The notes beneath the pieces are model-generated. The model worked only from the letters and a program-made list of their open reading frames with translations. It searched no databases and was not told the DNA's origin. This document shows positions 50,101 through 63,735 of a stretch of 64,000 nt of DNA, one piece after another; the first letter of the stretch is position 1; every line of letters begins with the position of its first letter. The position numbers and the translations under genes are program-made. The stretch lies in the NCBI GenBank assembly GCA_008360955.1, contig LUCM01011122.1, positions 1 through 64,000 of the forward strand. The letters run 5' to 3'. Source of the stretch: Fasciolopsis buskii (lineage: Eukaryota > Platyhelminthes > Trematoda > Plagiorchiida > Fasciolidae).

Positions 50101-51639
50101 AAATGCTATCTAGTCTTGCTGAATCTTGATTCAGCATAAGATAACAGAAAAATGGGTGGAAAATAATGCTAACGATACATTGGAGAAGTGGTTGTAGATT
50201 GCGTTAGCTTGCCTTGTGAGAAGCAAAGGCTGAACCAAGTGTATACTGATAATATTAATAATAACAATGGGCATATTTCTCGAAATTCGAGAGTCATGAG
50301 CAAGGCGAGATCAAATGTACACAAAGACGGCGCAGTGGAAACCGAAAACAAAATTTGGTCTGTGCTCTCATGAACACTACCTGCAATAAGATAGGCTGAA
50401 CACGAGTTTTCGGGCTTTAAATCAGAGCTAGATAATCCACCGCCGAAACTTTCCGGGGCTGACTATGAGTCGCGCACTGCGAGTCAATCTATGTTTAAAC
50501 GCATCAGATGTGCATATCGCAGATGCACAATTAGGCTGGGAAGAAATGGTGGATGTTGTCAAGTGGCCGGGTTCATAAAAAATCAGGAGGGTAAAATGGT
50601 AAAGATGAAGATCAATATGAATGTAATAACGGGATGGAGAAGAGTCAAAACCACAGTGGATATCATATGAGGTGGATAGATAATGGTTATCAACAACACT
50701 CAATAGTCAAAATAATGCTTAAGATGAAACAGCGGGAAATCTTCAGGGTTGCATCAAACAATCCGCGGGACGAAAAAATATGAAAAACTGTGGACAGAGA
50801 GACAATGGAACTTACAAAAATGGTCACTGGACTTGTGCGGCTGGGAGCCGATTGTGAGGTGTGGCGGGAGGAAAACCAGTACGTGCAAGATTTACACTCA
50901 ATCCCCAAACACACTTGCCGTGAATGACCTGCGCGCTGTCCTTGTTTGATATTGTAGATTATAGTGTTCTGTGTCGGTGCGGGTTTGGGGGTTGGGGGGT
51001 AGTGCGGCATTTCAGTAGTGTTATAAATTCTCTGGCCAATCGTCATGGTTCATCTGAGAATAGGCACCCGGGGAATCATTGGCGTTGATTTGTTTATCTC
51101 AGGGTTACGCGGCCAGGTACTGGAGCGTCAGGTCCGGATAGCAGGGGATAGGCTACAAGCGCAAATGATGGAGTGGGGCTTTCGGCGATAGGTTGCGTTG
51201 CATCTGTGGTCATTGGCGGGGCCGGAGAAGAGCCGGAGATAGAGGACAGTCTGAAATTTCTTCCAGCTGGTTTTGAGGTGAGTAAACAAAAAAAGGAAAC
51301 GGCGATGACAGTCAGTTTCTAACGAAGATTACGGGGACTAGACGACTGTCTTGAAATGCGCAGGAGGTAGTTTTTCGTTGAGGGGACGTGTGCAACGAAC
51401 ACCTGCTTCCTCCCTATAGAATATATGGTACAGTCAGTCCTACGCTGCATGGTCCTTATTTGAAACGCGTTCCCCTATCATCTTCTGACATCTTCCCAGA
51501 TGCAGATTACAGTGGTCTGATAGGACGACTAGCGCAATGGTTAGGGAATAAGGTCCCTATTTATTGTTTGTAGAACTCGCCTGCTGTGCATGCTACAGGG
51601 AGTCAATTATAACTGATCATGTGGTCAACCGCCGATGTT
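41161..51639. other. long stretch with no recognised gene
   Basis: About 10.5 kb in which I can support no gene, RNA or defined mobile element. Frames of 60-124 codons occur on both strands, the largest being 41304-41678 and 41930-42298 (minus) and 48243-48599 (plus); none has a motif, and all overlap competing frames. Isolated A-box-like sequences occur near 43640 (minus) and 51515 (plus). From about 48 kb the plus strand looks purine-rich, which would fit degraded minus-strand LINE sequence like that at 59-63 kb, but I find no RT or endonuclease motif to prove it. Confidence 0.4.
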
Positions 51640-52400
51640 TACTACTTCCACTTGCCAAGAAAGGGCATAACTAAATGGGTCGCGGATGGCAGCATGAGCC
51701 GGATTCTAGGACAGGGTTTGTCACGAGAAATCATAGAAAAAAGATAAGAGAGAAGCATAAGAATATTGGGATCAGTAGTTTGTGTTTGAACAGGACGATA
51801 GCAACTTGTACCACATAGCAGTTTCAGTAAGCTTACATGAATAATTAGCAAAGAAAAACGACGGCAGTTGTTAAAGACGTCAGCATACGTACCAGGTGTG
51901 CGTTTGGAGGAGCAGGGGCATTTTGAAAAATAGAGGGGTGGTGGCAAAGCATAAGCGGACAGTTTGATGCGCTACTTCCCCAGACCGTCCAACAAAGCAG
52001 CCGAACGCTTATCTACCAAACAAGGGCAGTGTGGGGTATCCCCCTTCGCAGGGTCAGGTCTGGGCTAATGACATACATATCCATTGTAGAAGGTGGCGCA
52101 TTCTTTCGCAGCCCGAATATGCTTTGGCTGCTGGGGTCAACCTGGTCCAACAGAAACTTTTCATTTTTCTCTAACAGAGGAATCGTTGAGCCCATGTAGA
52201 TAGTTTACATAGTTCCTCCGCCTGATCTTAATTTTTCGCGTTGTTTTTTGCAACTGCTGGGGGTGGTCTGTTTTCCACACGTTTGGAGATGCTGAAGCAA
52301 ACCCGTCGCAGTCATTTGGGTTTTCGCACGGACTAAAGAAACAAAAGTGGGGATAAGCAAGCACACGGAGGATGGTGGTTTATGCCGTGAAACGCAGACC
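51640..52400. repeat. diverged interspersed repeat, copy 1
   Basis: Shares ordered blocks with 56950-57600. These include GTTTGAACAGGACGATAGC (51785), GGCAGTGT then TTCGCAGG then TCTGGGCT (52025-52070), AACTTTTCAT (52152), CTGGGGGTGGTCTG (52257) and GGGGATAAGCAA (52350). Divergence is high. The likely source is the 5' part of a LINE, but no domain is recognised. Confidence 0.6.
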
Positions 52401-55400
52401 TGTACGTACGGCTCCGTCATAGTCAACGCTGTGTCTTTCTTTCAATTACCCGTGCTGCTTGAAACTTACTGATGTGAACTTGTATGTTGCATAGGCGAAT
52501 CACATCGTCTGTGTGACGTGGAGGGATTTTCCTTTTTTATAAATGAAACTAGGCTGGGTACTTAAGGGAAAGGAGTCTACCTGGTTTGCGCAAGCAGTAT
52601 TAGATGAATGATCTACCCCTATGAGCATGCCCAGTGAAGTTAAGATTTATGTTATGCAAAAGGGAAAGCACTTGACCGGGAATGACGCAGAACGAGGAGA
52701 TTTGATGACAGTGTCGGAACCATCATCCAGTGATGTGCATGCAGAGGAGGGCGGCAGTCCCGGACCGAGTTACTTTATTGATATTCTGTCGTAAAGAGTG
52801 TGTAATTTAGTGATTGCAAACTTCTTACCTCTTTTTTCTGTCCTTTATTCTTCCGACTTCGGCCCAACTTCTCCCAGTGGTCCTCGGGTGATTTCTAAGA
52901 AACACTGAACTTTCCTTTTTTGATCTCGCGTCCTTTGGCTGAGGTTATTTTTCGGACATTTGGTGCGGCCACGAATCTCCCGGACTTAAGAAAGTATTTT
53001 TCATTGCAGTCCTTGTTCGCTTTATTGCGCACGTCGGTCGACCTTAGAAGTCCTGTCGGTTTTCGTTTAGTTTTGGCCATCACGGCGACAAGCATGCTTT
53101 CTGGAATTAACCCTACTTTCAGAAGCCCTTGTGTTTGTCCAAACCACAGGACTGGCACTTTCTATTTATCCTTATTGTCCAGGCATTCATTTTGCACAGA
53201 AATGTCCCATTTTTGACTACTTTTTGACTGGATATTGATTGAAACTCATTTTCAAGGGTGTGGTTGTTATGTAAATAGTTTTTAACCCACGAGTATTGCC
53301 TTAGTAATTGTGAGACGTTTTTTGTCCTCTAGCAGTTATTGGAGCAAGTTGGGTTGCAAGTTTATTTGAGATTTTGAGAAGCCATCCACCGTGTGAAACG
53401 AATCATTAGGCGAGTCGGGTCACGAATTGTTTATCGGCTTCCCCCGGGACCACGACTCGTGCAACTGGTTTTTAAAGTACTTGGACAACACTAATTATAC
53501 AGAGAATGAATAAATCGAACGGAATCGCGGACAAAAATAGACGACGACCTTGTAGTGACTTTTGAACAAGTAGGAAGTTTATAGAAACAGATTGTCCGTT
53601 CATGGTTTCAAGGCTAATGCGTCTGGTTTCGTGCTAAACAGCGTCAATTTAAAGAAGGGCTAGCACAAGAAATGAAAGCGTCATGGGAAAGGTAGTTTAG
53701 AACGTTCTTTGCTGTTCACTAAGATCATGATACAATCAACTTGGCGCAGTTAGAATACAAGTTGTCTTTTCCCTCACTGTTGGTCCGAGAACGTAATAGT
53801 TTCAAGGTTTGTTATCTAGGGGTCTCAGTAGAACGCTGAATAAACAAAATTCACCAACCTATTTGTGATAATTGGCATGGGCCTCATGGGCGGTAACGTG
53901 CTGTCGATATCTTACATCCCAGTTGTTCTCTGAAAATGTGTCTGCTCGGACTAGAGCTCCTATCATTTCACGACAGTCCATTTAAGTATGGAAGGCTAAT
54001 AAGACAATTACGAACCTGCGTGATGGAAAAATTACTATAGTGGCCAGCGGCTGCTGTACCTTTTAAGCTGTTGTGAGTAGCGGGCAAGGGTGGCGGTAAA
54101 TGAGTGTGTTATGATCCCACCCGGGGTTTGGTATGAAAGGGAACGCTGGATTTCGAGGGTTATTTTTAGGCTCTGAGATGAGGCTGCTTGGTGGGGTTGG
54201 CGAAGATTCATGCTGTGGTTAATAAGTAACAATGGAAGGCTGCAAGACTGAGTTGGAGCAGATAGGTACACCGTTGACCTAGGCTGGGGCAAATAGTGAA
54301 ACAACTATCACGTCGCCTGAGATGGAAGCGGACAAAGAAAGTGGATAGACTAAACCAGAACGGGAGGGAACCGAAGTTTGGAGAGCTGCCAGGTTGTTGT
54401 CGTTAATGGCCAGGGTGGATAAAAGTCGCTGTGGACAGCTGGAGGAGGAGAGCAGGAGGGACATCACGTCCAGCTGGACCTCGCAACGGGGTAACATCTG
54501 TTGCTCTAGTTAAGCCACGACGTAATGGTTATATACGACGGTACATTTCTGGAAAACTCCGAAATACATCTTTGGCCGCATGATAAAGCGTTGCAATGAA
54601 ACAACAGAACCCATTAACGATTATGGTTAAATTTTGGCTGCAAAAAGATGGAGCATCCGAGAGCAAAATTGGTTTCCGAGAGGTTACCACAAATCATGTT
54701 CAGCACAGTGCTCAGCGTTTGTATACGTCAAAAATGCGAATCTTAAGCGCCTAGTTTGGTTGGGGGACAGTAAAAAATATCAAAATATAGCCAAAGTGAT
54801 CAGAGATTAATAATGCAGTATAATGTCCGCGGAAATTAACCTGCGACAAACAATGTCAACAAATCAAGAGTGATGGATGAAAAATTGCCGAATTCGCCCA
54901 AAATAACTGGAGCGAACGAAGAAGCATGGCAGTAGAGAAATAACCTCAAAATGGGGACCGAAGTGATTTCTGCAGCCAAGGAGATGAGTAAAACCTGTTA
55001 GAAATTATTGGAAAGAACAGGATACCGACGTGGTTCACGGTGAACCATTGCTTAAAGGCAGAGATAAGAGAAAGCATTATCATTGGCGAAAAGGAAAATG
55101 AGCAGTAGAATTCAGTACGCTACATAAAACATCAGCGTCACCAATTATCATATTCCCACTAATCTTCATTTCATCAGCCTAAGTTTTCTGTCCATCACAT
55201 GACGCTCTTGACGTTTGCTCCTCCGGCCATATATCGGCATGCACCAGTGAGATCCTGCCAAGTGGTGCGCCGGCGGCACGCACATTTAGTGTACTTAAAC
55301 ACGAAATCACTTGCAGTCCGTTGCTCACGAACAGTCCCAGAAATCCCCGTATACTCCTGCAAAATAGTTTGTCCGATTTTGATTTCTGTCTCGCTTAATT

Positions 55401-56949
55401 GTGCACTGCGTATTGTTTTGCCGAATCTGATTGCGCCTCGCGATTAATCCAACGTTGAATATATTCCCCTTCCACTGCATCATCATAAAGAATTTGATCT
55501 TGCCTTACGCAAGTCTCGAGCAAATCGAAAAATATACAATATTATTATTGATATTATAAATTATGATGAATCATTTTGCTCTTTTCGGTGGGGGATCCGG
55601 TTGCTGTAGTCACAGGACGAGTAAAAACCTCAAGAGAAAATAGGAGAGGACCGTAAGAGTTACCGCGATAAGTGAACGGCTGGTTTTGTATGTGGGCATT
55701 TTGTTAAACCTTCACTGTTAATGTACAATTAGGTCAAGCTGTGCAGTCATGAGTATTTGACTATTCATAGTACGATGCCTTTGGGAATTACATCAGGCGG
55801 CCTCTAGTTCCAAGCAGACTTGTAATGGATACCGCAGGCTGCCGCTGGCGAAAAATGAGGTTGACACCGTGGCTATTTTTCAACACGACAGGAAATTAAA
55901 TCATTTCGATCGATCCGAATTAGTATATGCGGTTAATAGGGCAAGTCGGGTTCCTGGTGTACGGGACATGCTAGATGGCGGCTGGAGTCTGGATGGCGAC
56001 CCCATGTGCGCCAGCCCTGCGAGCGCTTTTATTGAGGGGTTGGCGGCTGGGTTGGGAAGAGCAGAATGGTAAGCATATAGAAACGGTCGTCCACAGTGTT
56101 GGCAGAAAGTTTCCTGGCAATTCTGTAGGCCTAGACCTTGCTACCAACTGGTCGGCCCAGCGGCTAATCCAGTAGGGAAGTTAGTCACAGGGCATGAATC
56201 CAGCGCCAGAATTCCTGCGGAATTCAAGAAGGCCGGGCAGATCACGAGGCGTATTTTGCGCTTAGAGGATTGGATAGAATCGGCGCTTAAAATTTATTTA
56301 AAGTTCAAGCGCTATGTCATATTGAACGGTCCAAAATTAATATCACGAGTTAAGATCCGACGGGTTAATTTACGGCCAGCCAGTAGTGCGCCTGCGCAGT
56401 CTGGAAGTTTTACAGCTAAGGAGTTAAGGCCGGCAGCAAAATAAAAAAATAAAAAGGTCAAAAATTAAGGAATTGACTGGAGAAAAGGGGAAGATATATC
56501 TGCGGCATCAACACCCCTGTGGGTTGGTCATCGCTGGGGATAGCGGCACGCCAAGAGCAGACTCACGCTTAAAATGGTTCGTACTATTACGTGTACCCAG
56601 CGGGCAGACAGAAATGGTCCAGACTGAGCTTTCATATGCCGTGTTATGGGACACAAAGGTAATTAGAAATATGGGATGGTTTGTAGCTTTGGCCCTAGAT
56701 AACCTGGTAAAGCGATCGGGTCGAGGAGAAAAATTCCCATTTTGCTGCAAAAAATACGACGAAGAATAAGAAGTTAATGTTGGGAAGAAAATCCAAAGAG
56801 TTCCGGCAAAGAAGGGCATTAGGGAAGAAAAGTGAACATGACTCCTTCGGAAGGAGAGTACCAAGAAGAGGGAAGGTAGAGATTGTGGTTAATCATTGAG
56901 GACTCAACGTAATACGGATAATATTTGACGACACTACGGCTAGCTTATT
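52401..56949. other. no recognised gene
   Basis: No gene supported. Overlapping frames at 52895-53216, 54035-54497, 55869-56175 and 56473-56864 on both strands lack recognisable domains. The segment 55860-56260 is more GC-rich than its surroundings and may be a distinct repeat. Confidence 0.4.
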
Positions 56950-57600
56950 TATGGATAAAAGAATGGATTAGGGACTGAATCAGAAGATCCGCCGTAGGCT
57001 GGTTTAGAACAAGAAATGTTGATAGAACACTGGCATCTTTCAATTTTAGATATGTGTCACTAGGTGTGCGCATATAAAAGAAAAAAGTTACGGAAAGCTT
57101 AGGAGTTTGAACAGGACTATAAGCGGCTGTTGTAAGGGACCTAGGCAAAATCCAAGGCTTGCATGCAGAACAAAAAGGTGGGGTGCCATGGATACATGTA
57201 GAGAGTTCAGGGCGTTAATACTCAACTAAGTCTACTGCGTAATGACCAGTGACACGTCAGACAAACATAGGCAGTGTAAGGTTCTCACATTCGCAGGATC
57301 TGGTCTGGGCTGATTGGAGGAGGACCCAATGCCGAAGGTGACTGATTTCCTCAACCGTTTTTCATTCATATTCTTCCCAAAAGGGGGAATTTTTGGGCCT
57401 ACATATGAACTTTTCATGGCTTCACTTCCGGATCATAAATTCCCGTATATTCGCAATTTTCAGCAAATGCTGGGAGTGGGCTGCTCTTTCTATTTTTGCA
57501 AACCATGGCTTTTGTTGTTGCAGGAAGGATTTCAATTCCCAGGTTACGGACAAGGAAGTCGGGGATAAACAATCAGGCGGAGGAATTAAACAGGTGTCGC
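56950..57600. repeat. diverged interspersed repeat, copy 2
   Basis: The partner of 51640-52400, offset by about 5.2-5.3 kb. Blocks in the same order are GTTTGAACAGGACTATAAGC (57107), GGCAGTGT then TTCGCAGG then TCTGGGCT (57270-57312), AACTTTTCAT (57408), ATGCTGGGAGTGGGCTG (57467) and CGGGGATAAACAA (57562). Confidence 0.6.
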
Positions 57601-57689
57601 GCAGCTTGTGCAGTTGACGTCGCAAACTTATCCAAATCAGGAGACTATTCGCAACGTGAAATACACGGCATCTAGTGGCCTGTAGCTCA

Positions 57690-58300
57690 GTCTGATGTGC
57701 TTTGCATCTTCAACGTGTAAACTGCTGTTACAGGACTAGATGATGATAGTCCCGAACTTGGTCATGGATGGAGAGGATCCACTGATTATGGGCCATTTCG
57801 CTTACCTTGGTAGCTGCGCGTCGAAGGATGGTAATTCAGCTGTAGAGGAACATATGCGTATATCGAAGGCTCGAGCGGTTCACGCTGGACCAAAGCATTC
57901 GTGGCGTTGGCTTGATAGTTCACTGAAGTTGAAAGGTCGTGCGTGCAGTTTCTCAGTACGAGCACTTCTGCTGTACGGTTTCGAGATATAAAGCATGCTT
58001 ATTGCAGATGTTCGTCATTTGGATCACCGATTTCTACCTAGTATGGCCAGGATTGGATGGAGTAGCCGGGCGAGTAATGTGGGGTTATGAATCTAGTATT
58101 AGTTGCCGGTTTTCAGGTTACCATATTTCTGCGCATGAAACTTAATAGACTACGCTGGTTGGGTCATGTTTTGCGTATGGCGAATACGCGCCTTCCATAT
58201 TGTGCCCATTTTGCGTTCCCCCCACGGAATGGGAGAAGCCATGTGGACGTTAACAAACAACACGGCAACATGGACTAAGAAACTGTACAGCGGATTTGGG
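57690..58300 (+). mobile_element. RTE-like LINE, C-terminal third of the RT ORF
   Basis: 57740-57991 reads VPNLVMDGEDPLIMGHFAYL, then GSCASKDGNSAVEEHMRISK, SLKLKGRACSFSVRALLLYG and FEI. These are the post-catalytic segments of RTE-like RTs (FTYLGS..S.DG, ...RI.KAR, L.LKGRVY..AVR..LLYG.ETW). Another frame gives DVRHLDHRFLPSMARIGW (57998-58055), and 58130-58200 gives LNRLRWLGHVLRMANTRLP. One or two frameshifts separate the parts. It is the longest RTE-like tail in the window, on the plus strand between minus-strand CR1-like and unclassified repeats. Confidence 0.88.
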
Positions 58301-58751
58301 TAAAGCAGATGTTTCGCGTCCTCGTGTTTTGGATCCGGAAGACCCGTGAAGTAGTTTTCTGGAGTTAATAATCCTTATGTCAGTGAAACATGTACTGTGG
58401 CGATCACATTTTCAATTTTGCCATACTACGGTGATTGAAAATTAATCCGTTGACCTGGATTGTGGACCGAGTTTTGAATACTGGTTCATTTCTGTTTTTG
58501 TTACACTCGTTTTAGGTCCACTCCCTGTTTCCCTGGCGTATTCACTCCTTTTTTTTTAGGAAACTGTAACTTTGGGGAAAACAGGCAGCAAAGAGGGTGC
58601 GAATACTGAATTAGTGGGATTCCGTGGAACAAAGGGTTATATTTCTACTTTAGAGGGTGATGTGACTGTCTGAGGAAGGTAAGATAAAAATTAAAGAGAA
58701 CCGGGAATTAACTCACATGAGGCAGCATCCCAAGATCCCAATGCCAGGTTT
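58301..58751. other. no recognised gene
   Basis: RTE-like 3' end or spacer, with nothing else recognised. Confidence 0.4.
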
Positions 58752-61560
58752 CTACCAGATTTGCTGATACGAGGCGCAGGTTTGATTGTGCGGATGATGG
58801 GTAGAGAAAGGCGTAAATTTAGATTTTGAAATTGATGGCTGACTGAAAACGCACTCACCAGAGTTATGGGCGTTCGTCAGTGAGGGAGCCGGGGTGACGC
58901 TTAGGTATACATTTAGAGTAGTCATGAAAGCAGTCTGGTTTCGTAAGGGAAGAAAGTTATTAGGATGCTTGTTCCAGAGCTTGGAACAAACAGGAAGAAT
59001 TGTCACCATGGAAAGGATTTGGCAGTTGCTTTATGGATGGTGGGAGACCTCTGACAGAGAGGGAAGGGGGATACCGAAGGTGATATAGGTAGGCCGGTGA
59101 AGAAGGAATACATATTACCCAAGTTATGTAAAATACTCAGGTCAGTTTTCAGGAGGCGTGACCAGTGTGGCTCAAGGTTAGGGGACGAACGCTCTTCCTT
59201 GTGATTTAACTTCAGTGACCAGCCCGACTCCTGCTTAGAGAAGCGCCTGTGGGTATGTACGGCAGAAACCCTATCTGACTTAGACATACTGAAGTATATT
59301 AGAGGTCCACGGACTGGCAAAATGGGCGTATTATGAAGAAAGAAGATGCCGCCGCACACTTTCATTGTGCGAAAATGACTTAAATTTTGCCTAGCTTTCG
59401 CCGAATACATAAATGCATGGTCCGGGAAGTTTATAGAGGCCGACTAATTAAGACTGAAGCCGCGAATTGTGGGTCTACAAGACATAGGACACCTTAGCGA
59501 AATTAAATTTTTAGGCAATGTACACCAATATGTGAGTATTTTGATGTTCTTGGTAGAGAAGCTCACTATCCAGCGGAATCACCAACCGTCCAAAGTTGAC
59601 GAATCAGTACAGATTACTCTAACCACAGTACTAACTTTATTGGACTTAAGAAAGTAAGCTACTGTTTTGTCATCAGCAAACAGACGCTGAGATATTGGAC
59701 ACTGAGATATTGAAGTCAGTGCGTCATCAATATACACAGGGAGTGGCAGGGACATAGTGGGTTGCCCTATATAACGCCACTGGTAAAAGGTCTGGAATCA
59801 GAGGTGATGCTGTCACTGGAGACCACCTGTGATCGTCGGGTTAAGTAAGACGAAAGCCAAAACAGAGGAGGATCGGTGATGCCAAAAAAGCTGGCTTTAG
59901 ATAAAAGGTGCTGATCAGGGACGCAGTCACTGGCCTTAAACATATTGAAGTGGATGGCTTTAAAAGCCATACTCCGGCTCGCCGGGCTGGTTGGAAAGTT
60001 AGGGATGCTAGACTGACAGGTGGGGCCAGAACAGGATGGGAGAAATTCGCGCTGTTTGGGAGCAGGAAGGTTGTAGGCTATGAGGTAGTCCTCGATGGAA
60101 CATTTTACCACCTTTTCCACCACCGCAGAGGTAACAGGAGTAAGTTTAATGGAACGATAGTTAGACAAACCTTGAGAAGTCTATTTTTATGGCAAAGAAT
60201 TATTACGGGAGGCTTTTGGGCTGTCGGAAATACACCGAAGTTTGTTAAAACTGTAAAGAGGTTGGACTTTATTAGGGGTACGTCAAGGCCACGGCTAACA
60301 ACAGCTGATGGATGGACGCTATCAGGGCCTTGGAGAATCTCTGGCTTGAAATTAGCTGCTTTGGGCAATAGTATTAACGCCAAAAGACACAGTGGATAAG
60401 GGGAGGTCATTTATATTTTGTAGTTGGTTTGGGCCAAGGCTGTAGCTGTGGCCATAGGGGAGGCGAAATATTGATCAAACGCCTCAGCTTTGTCTTCTGG
60501 ATCTGTTACAGACTCCCAGTGTGCTGAAATTGGGAGTTGCACAGCAGGTTTGCGGCAATGAAATCTTACTTTATGCAGTTTTGAAAGTGCTACGGGTGGT
60601 TTTGATGTCAGTATCTTAGCTTTTTCCTTTATAAGGGCTAATTTACCTAGGCAAGAGATGGTGTCCGACAGACAGTGCGAAAGAACAAACTTGGAAGAGC
60701 CTTGTGTCAATAAAAAGGGAGACTGCAACTTAACATATTTAGCCTTAAATGGAGATAAGTTCTGGAGTTTTCCTTCTGGTTATTGGTTCGTTAACAGTCA
60801 GTTCCGGAACTCAGCTGTCTATGTTGAGATAAAAATTCATCTGCAGCCCTCCGCCGGTCTGTCACTAGAAGAAAGCTTCCCGTTGGCTTACCAGAGAGGG
60901 TAAGAGCTTCCATATAAAATGAGGTGGGCCGGTTGCGTCGATGGGACAGTTAGGGAGGAAAGCATGGATTTGGATCCTACCATGAACTTCCAAGCACCCG
61001 CCCCCTGAAAACTTGCTTCCAAAGTGAACCGAGGTATGGTGATAAGTATGCGTAAAGATGAGGCCTAATGTGTTATTATTTCTGGTGGGCGCGGCTACAT
61101 ACCCTGCCCAACTCCACGGTGTAGGCGGGAGACAAAGGATGTTTCGTTTGAGGGCGCCGTAATCGTATACCAGGTAACACTGGGGAGATTGAAGTCTCCG
61201 ACGATATATTTGGATGTTGATGGGAGCCAGGGAAGGCAGTCAAATGCATCCGCTAAAGAGGGAGTCTTATTTTAGTACGCAATGGAGGTCGATAAATAGA
61301 TCTTACGGCTAGGACAGGATAATAACTTGATAGTGAGCCATTACGAGCATAAATCTTCTCTAGCCCAGGGTGCGTTACAACGGTGACTGTCAGGCCTTTC
61401 TTAAAAAAACATGGCACCCGTTTCCAAGGCGGTCGTCTCTGGTACCCCTATGGCGAAAGTCATTTAGCATACTGGAAAGGGAAATCTTGCCGCCGAGACA
61501 GAGGGAATCATGGTATTGCAAAGACAAGGATATTGTGCATGAAGTCTCATGAATGGTTTG
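58752..61560 (-). mobile_element. CR1-like LINE, endonuclease and reverse transcriptase ORF, decayed
   Basis: Read leftward on the minus strand. Endonuclease: TVTVVTHPGLEK near 61390-61350, ADAFDCLPWLPSTSKYI near 61260-61210, then VGDFNLPSVTW with GDFN at 61199-61188, the hallmark of apurinic-type endonucleases. RT: fingers with SNYRSIKLTPVTSAVVEKVV near 60165-60105; FNMFKASDCVPDQHLLSK for the first Asp motif; TSDSRPFTSGVI before the G.PQGS block; and IDDALTSIS...LFADDKT with FADD at 59680-59669, the catalytic pair kept. C-terminal: SKLWNKHPNNFLPLRN near 58985-58935, resembling the IWN.LP block near the end of CR1 ORF2. Several frameshifts and stops make it inactive. Confidence 0.88.
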
Positions 61561-62424
61561 AATGATTGGGCAATCATGTATTCATGTCTATTTTAATGGA
61601 CATTGAATGAGGTACTTTCGAAAACGATGAAGATGCGGCAGGAAGAGGGCTGGCGACATTCTTCATTTTGTCAGTATGGCGGTACTCAGAGGCATTGAGA
61701 GAAGCCTGTAGGATGTTGATGGGGAAGGGGTTTGGATAATACCGAGGTGAAGGGTGGTGGTTTAAGAGGAAAGGAAAACGGGGAATCTTCTTTCCCTGTA
61801 AGCACAGACGAAAGTGAGACATAATTGCGATGGGATACGGTCTTTGTGTTTGTCCCGGGGCGCACGTAAGTGGAGGTTGGCGATAGTGCGAGCGTGGCGG
61901 TGGAGGCACGCTAAATGGAGGCAAGGGACAGGTGTACTGGCCAATCTGATGCAACAGCGAAAGAATTTTGCAGTGAATAGCTGGTGCATTGAGAAGTCTT
62001 TTAAATCTAGTATGCCAGTAAGCGGTTTTCCTCCATCATGAAAATTTATTCATTATGAAGTGGAGGGGATCAGTGGAAAGTCAGTTTGGTTAGAGCCAGG
62101 TAGGTGAAGCGTCAGGGAGACTGAAAGAGACGAAGAAAGGTTGAAATAGGGAGCGGTCTGAGCAGTTCAGTCGTTGGATTGATAGCACCGGCGTTGTTCC
62201 ACCGGGAAGTATTGTTTGCTTGTTGAGGGAATAATCACAGGTTAATCATCGGTAACCGGTGTTTCGGTGGTTTGGATGGGACAGGGTGAGTTTACATTAA
62301 TGCCAGGCATTTTAGACTCATCAGATGTGGAGGGGTTTTTGGCCTACCAAGAAATCTGTAAAACTGGGGGTTATATACGGACGCTTTCGGGGTGGCCGTG
62401 GTGAGAGAGATGAAAGTGAGGTGT
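61561..62424 (-). mobile_element. probable 5' part of CR1-like ORF2 and spacer
   Basis: Lies between the recognised endonuclease and the ORF1-like segment of what appears to be the same minus-strand element. The 126-codon frame 61574-61954 is proline-rich and has no motif I can name. Assigned by position only. Confidence 0.4.
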
Positions 62425-62900
62425 CTAAGCCGACGCTTGCCTGTTGCAAAGACAAGGCCACATGACCGGTCTGGATACCAGTTTCCTAGCCATGCCGGTT
62501 AGCTTGAGGAATTTCTGTTTGATGGAACCATTCTGGGGTTCTGGCTTGCATTCAGCATGAAAGACTCCCTCTGGATACGGTTTTCCGGGTTTATTTTGAT
62601 GGACTTGATGGCAGTAGATAGGGCTATCATAAATTGAGGCTTTAGAAGCTGCTTGCAGTAGCAGGACCACGGAGCTGAAACGGTGGTTAACACTCGTTTA
62701 CTAAGTCTAAAACAACAGCGGGTTGCCCTGTCGTATTGCGAACACAGAGGACAGTATTTTGAAGGGGGTCCTGTGGAATGCGGTCAGGAACGTTGAAAAC
62801 CAAGGCATCAGATGCCCCTAGGTTTTTCTGCTTAATTTCTGAGGACGCTCAGTCAATAGCACGACAGACACCAGCAAGATGTTCTTGTAAGAGGTTTTCA
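62425..62900 (-). mobile_element. CR1-like LINE ORF1 (nucleic-acid-binding protein) remnant
   Basis: On the minus strand near 62820-62690 a frame reads GASDALVFNVPDRIPQDPLQ and then GQPAVVLDLVNECL. The xNALVFNVPDR...L...C.RL...PAVVL.F.N pattern is the conserved core of CR1-like ORF1 proteins in flukes. It continues with KSIKINPENRIQRESF in 62693-62499. It lies at the expected distance 5' of the endonuclease at 61.2 kb. Confidence 0.65.
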
Positions 62901-63735
62901 GGTGATCTGGTTAGATAGGTGAGAGGAACCAGCATGTGATCACTGGTTCCGCCAATAAAATCTTTTGGTTATCTCGTGAGTCGTTTGCTTCAATTTTCAT
63001 ACTGTATTATTCGTCTCTACGAACACATCTGTGACAATAACGACGAAGGCCTGCAGGTGGGCTGTGAAGGTGTGGACGCGGTGCGTCTATCAGTAATGAT
63101 CTTGATACACTTTCGCCTAGAGACCGCCATTTTCACAAACTGGTTAGGCATGCTTGGCTATATAAAGTTGCGACAAAGAAAGACCACCAGACGAGCCAAA
63201 TCGTAAAGAGGAAACTGGGTCAGGAGTCCATGATCTATCTAATAAAGCGGTGTCAAAATTGATATTGCGTCAGTGATATTATTGTGACAGTCAACTGGTG
63301 GTCGAAATACAATCCAAAACTGATATTTAATACAAAACGCACTCCGGTAGTTTTTCTAGGGAATCGATTTTAACTCAGTACGCAATTAATATAAACTAAA
63401 AACCGGCCAACACGGAGGACCGTTAAGAAAGATGTTCGACAAATAAGGAAGTGGGAAAATAAGGCAAAACTGTCAAACAGTCTCACTACCGCATAAATTT
63501 TGGACAGCATGACGATGTCGATAATTGCGCGGACCGATGAATGGGAAAATGAGTAGACGGGCAGCTAGGTGCAGTTCCCCGTAAAAATAGATAAAGAGAT
63601 CGATAGCGCCGACGGTGTACAGTGTAATGCAACTATAAGTGTCGCAGGGAAGTCTTAGGCAGAATACCAGCGGAACTGTTGCGTAGGAATCTTGTTCAAG
63701 TAAGATTCTTGGAAAAAATCAATAAATTTTTCTGA
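62901..63735. other. no recognised gene
   Basis: No motif recognised; lies between two CR1-like ORF1 segments. Confidence 0.4.

Noticed and set aside
51505..51560. A-box-like TAGCGCAATGGTTAGG on the plus strand
   Set aside because: It has a good A box but no B box or acceptor pairing; probably a fragment at best.
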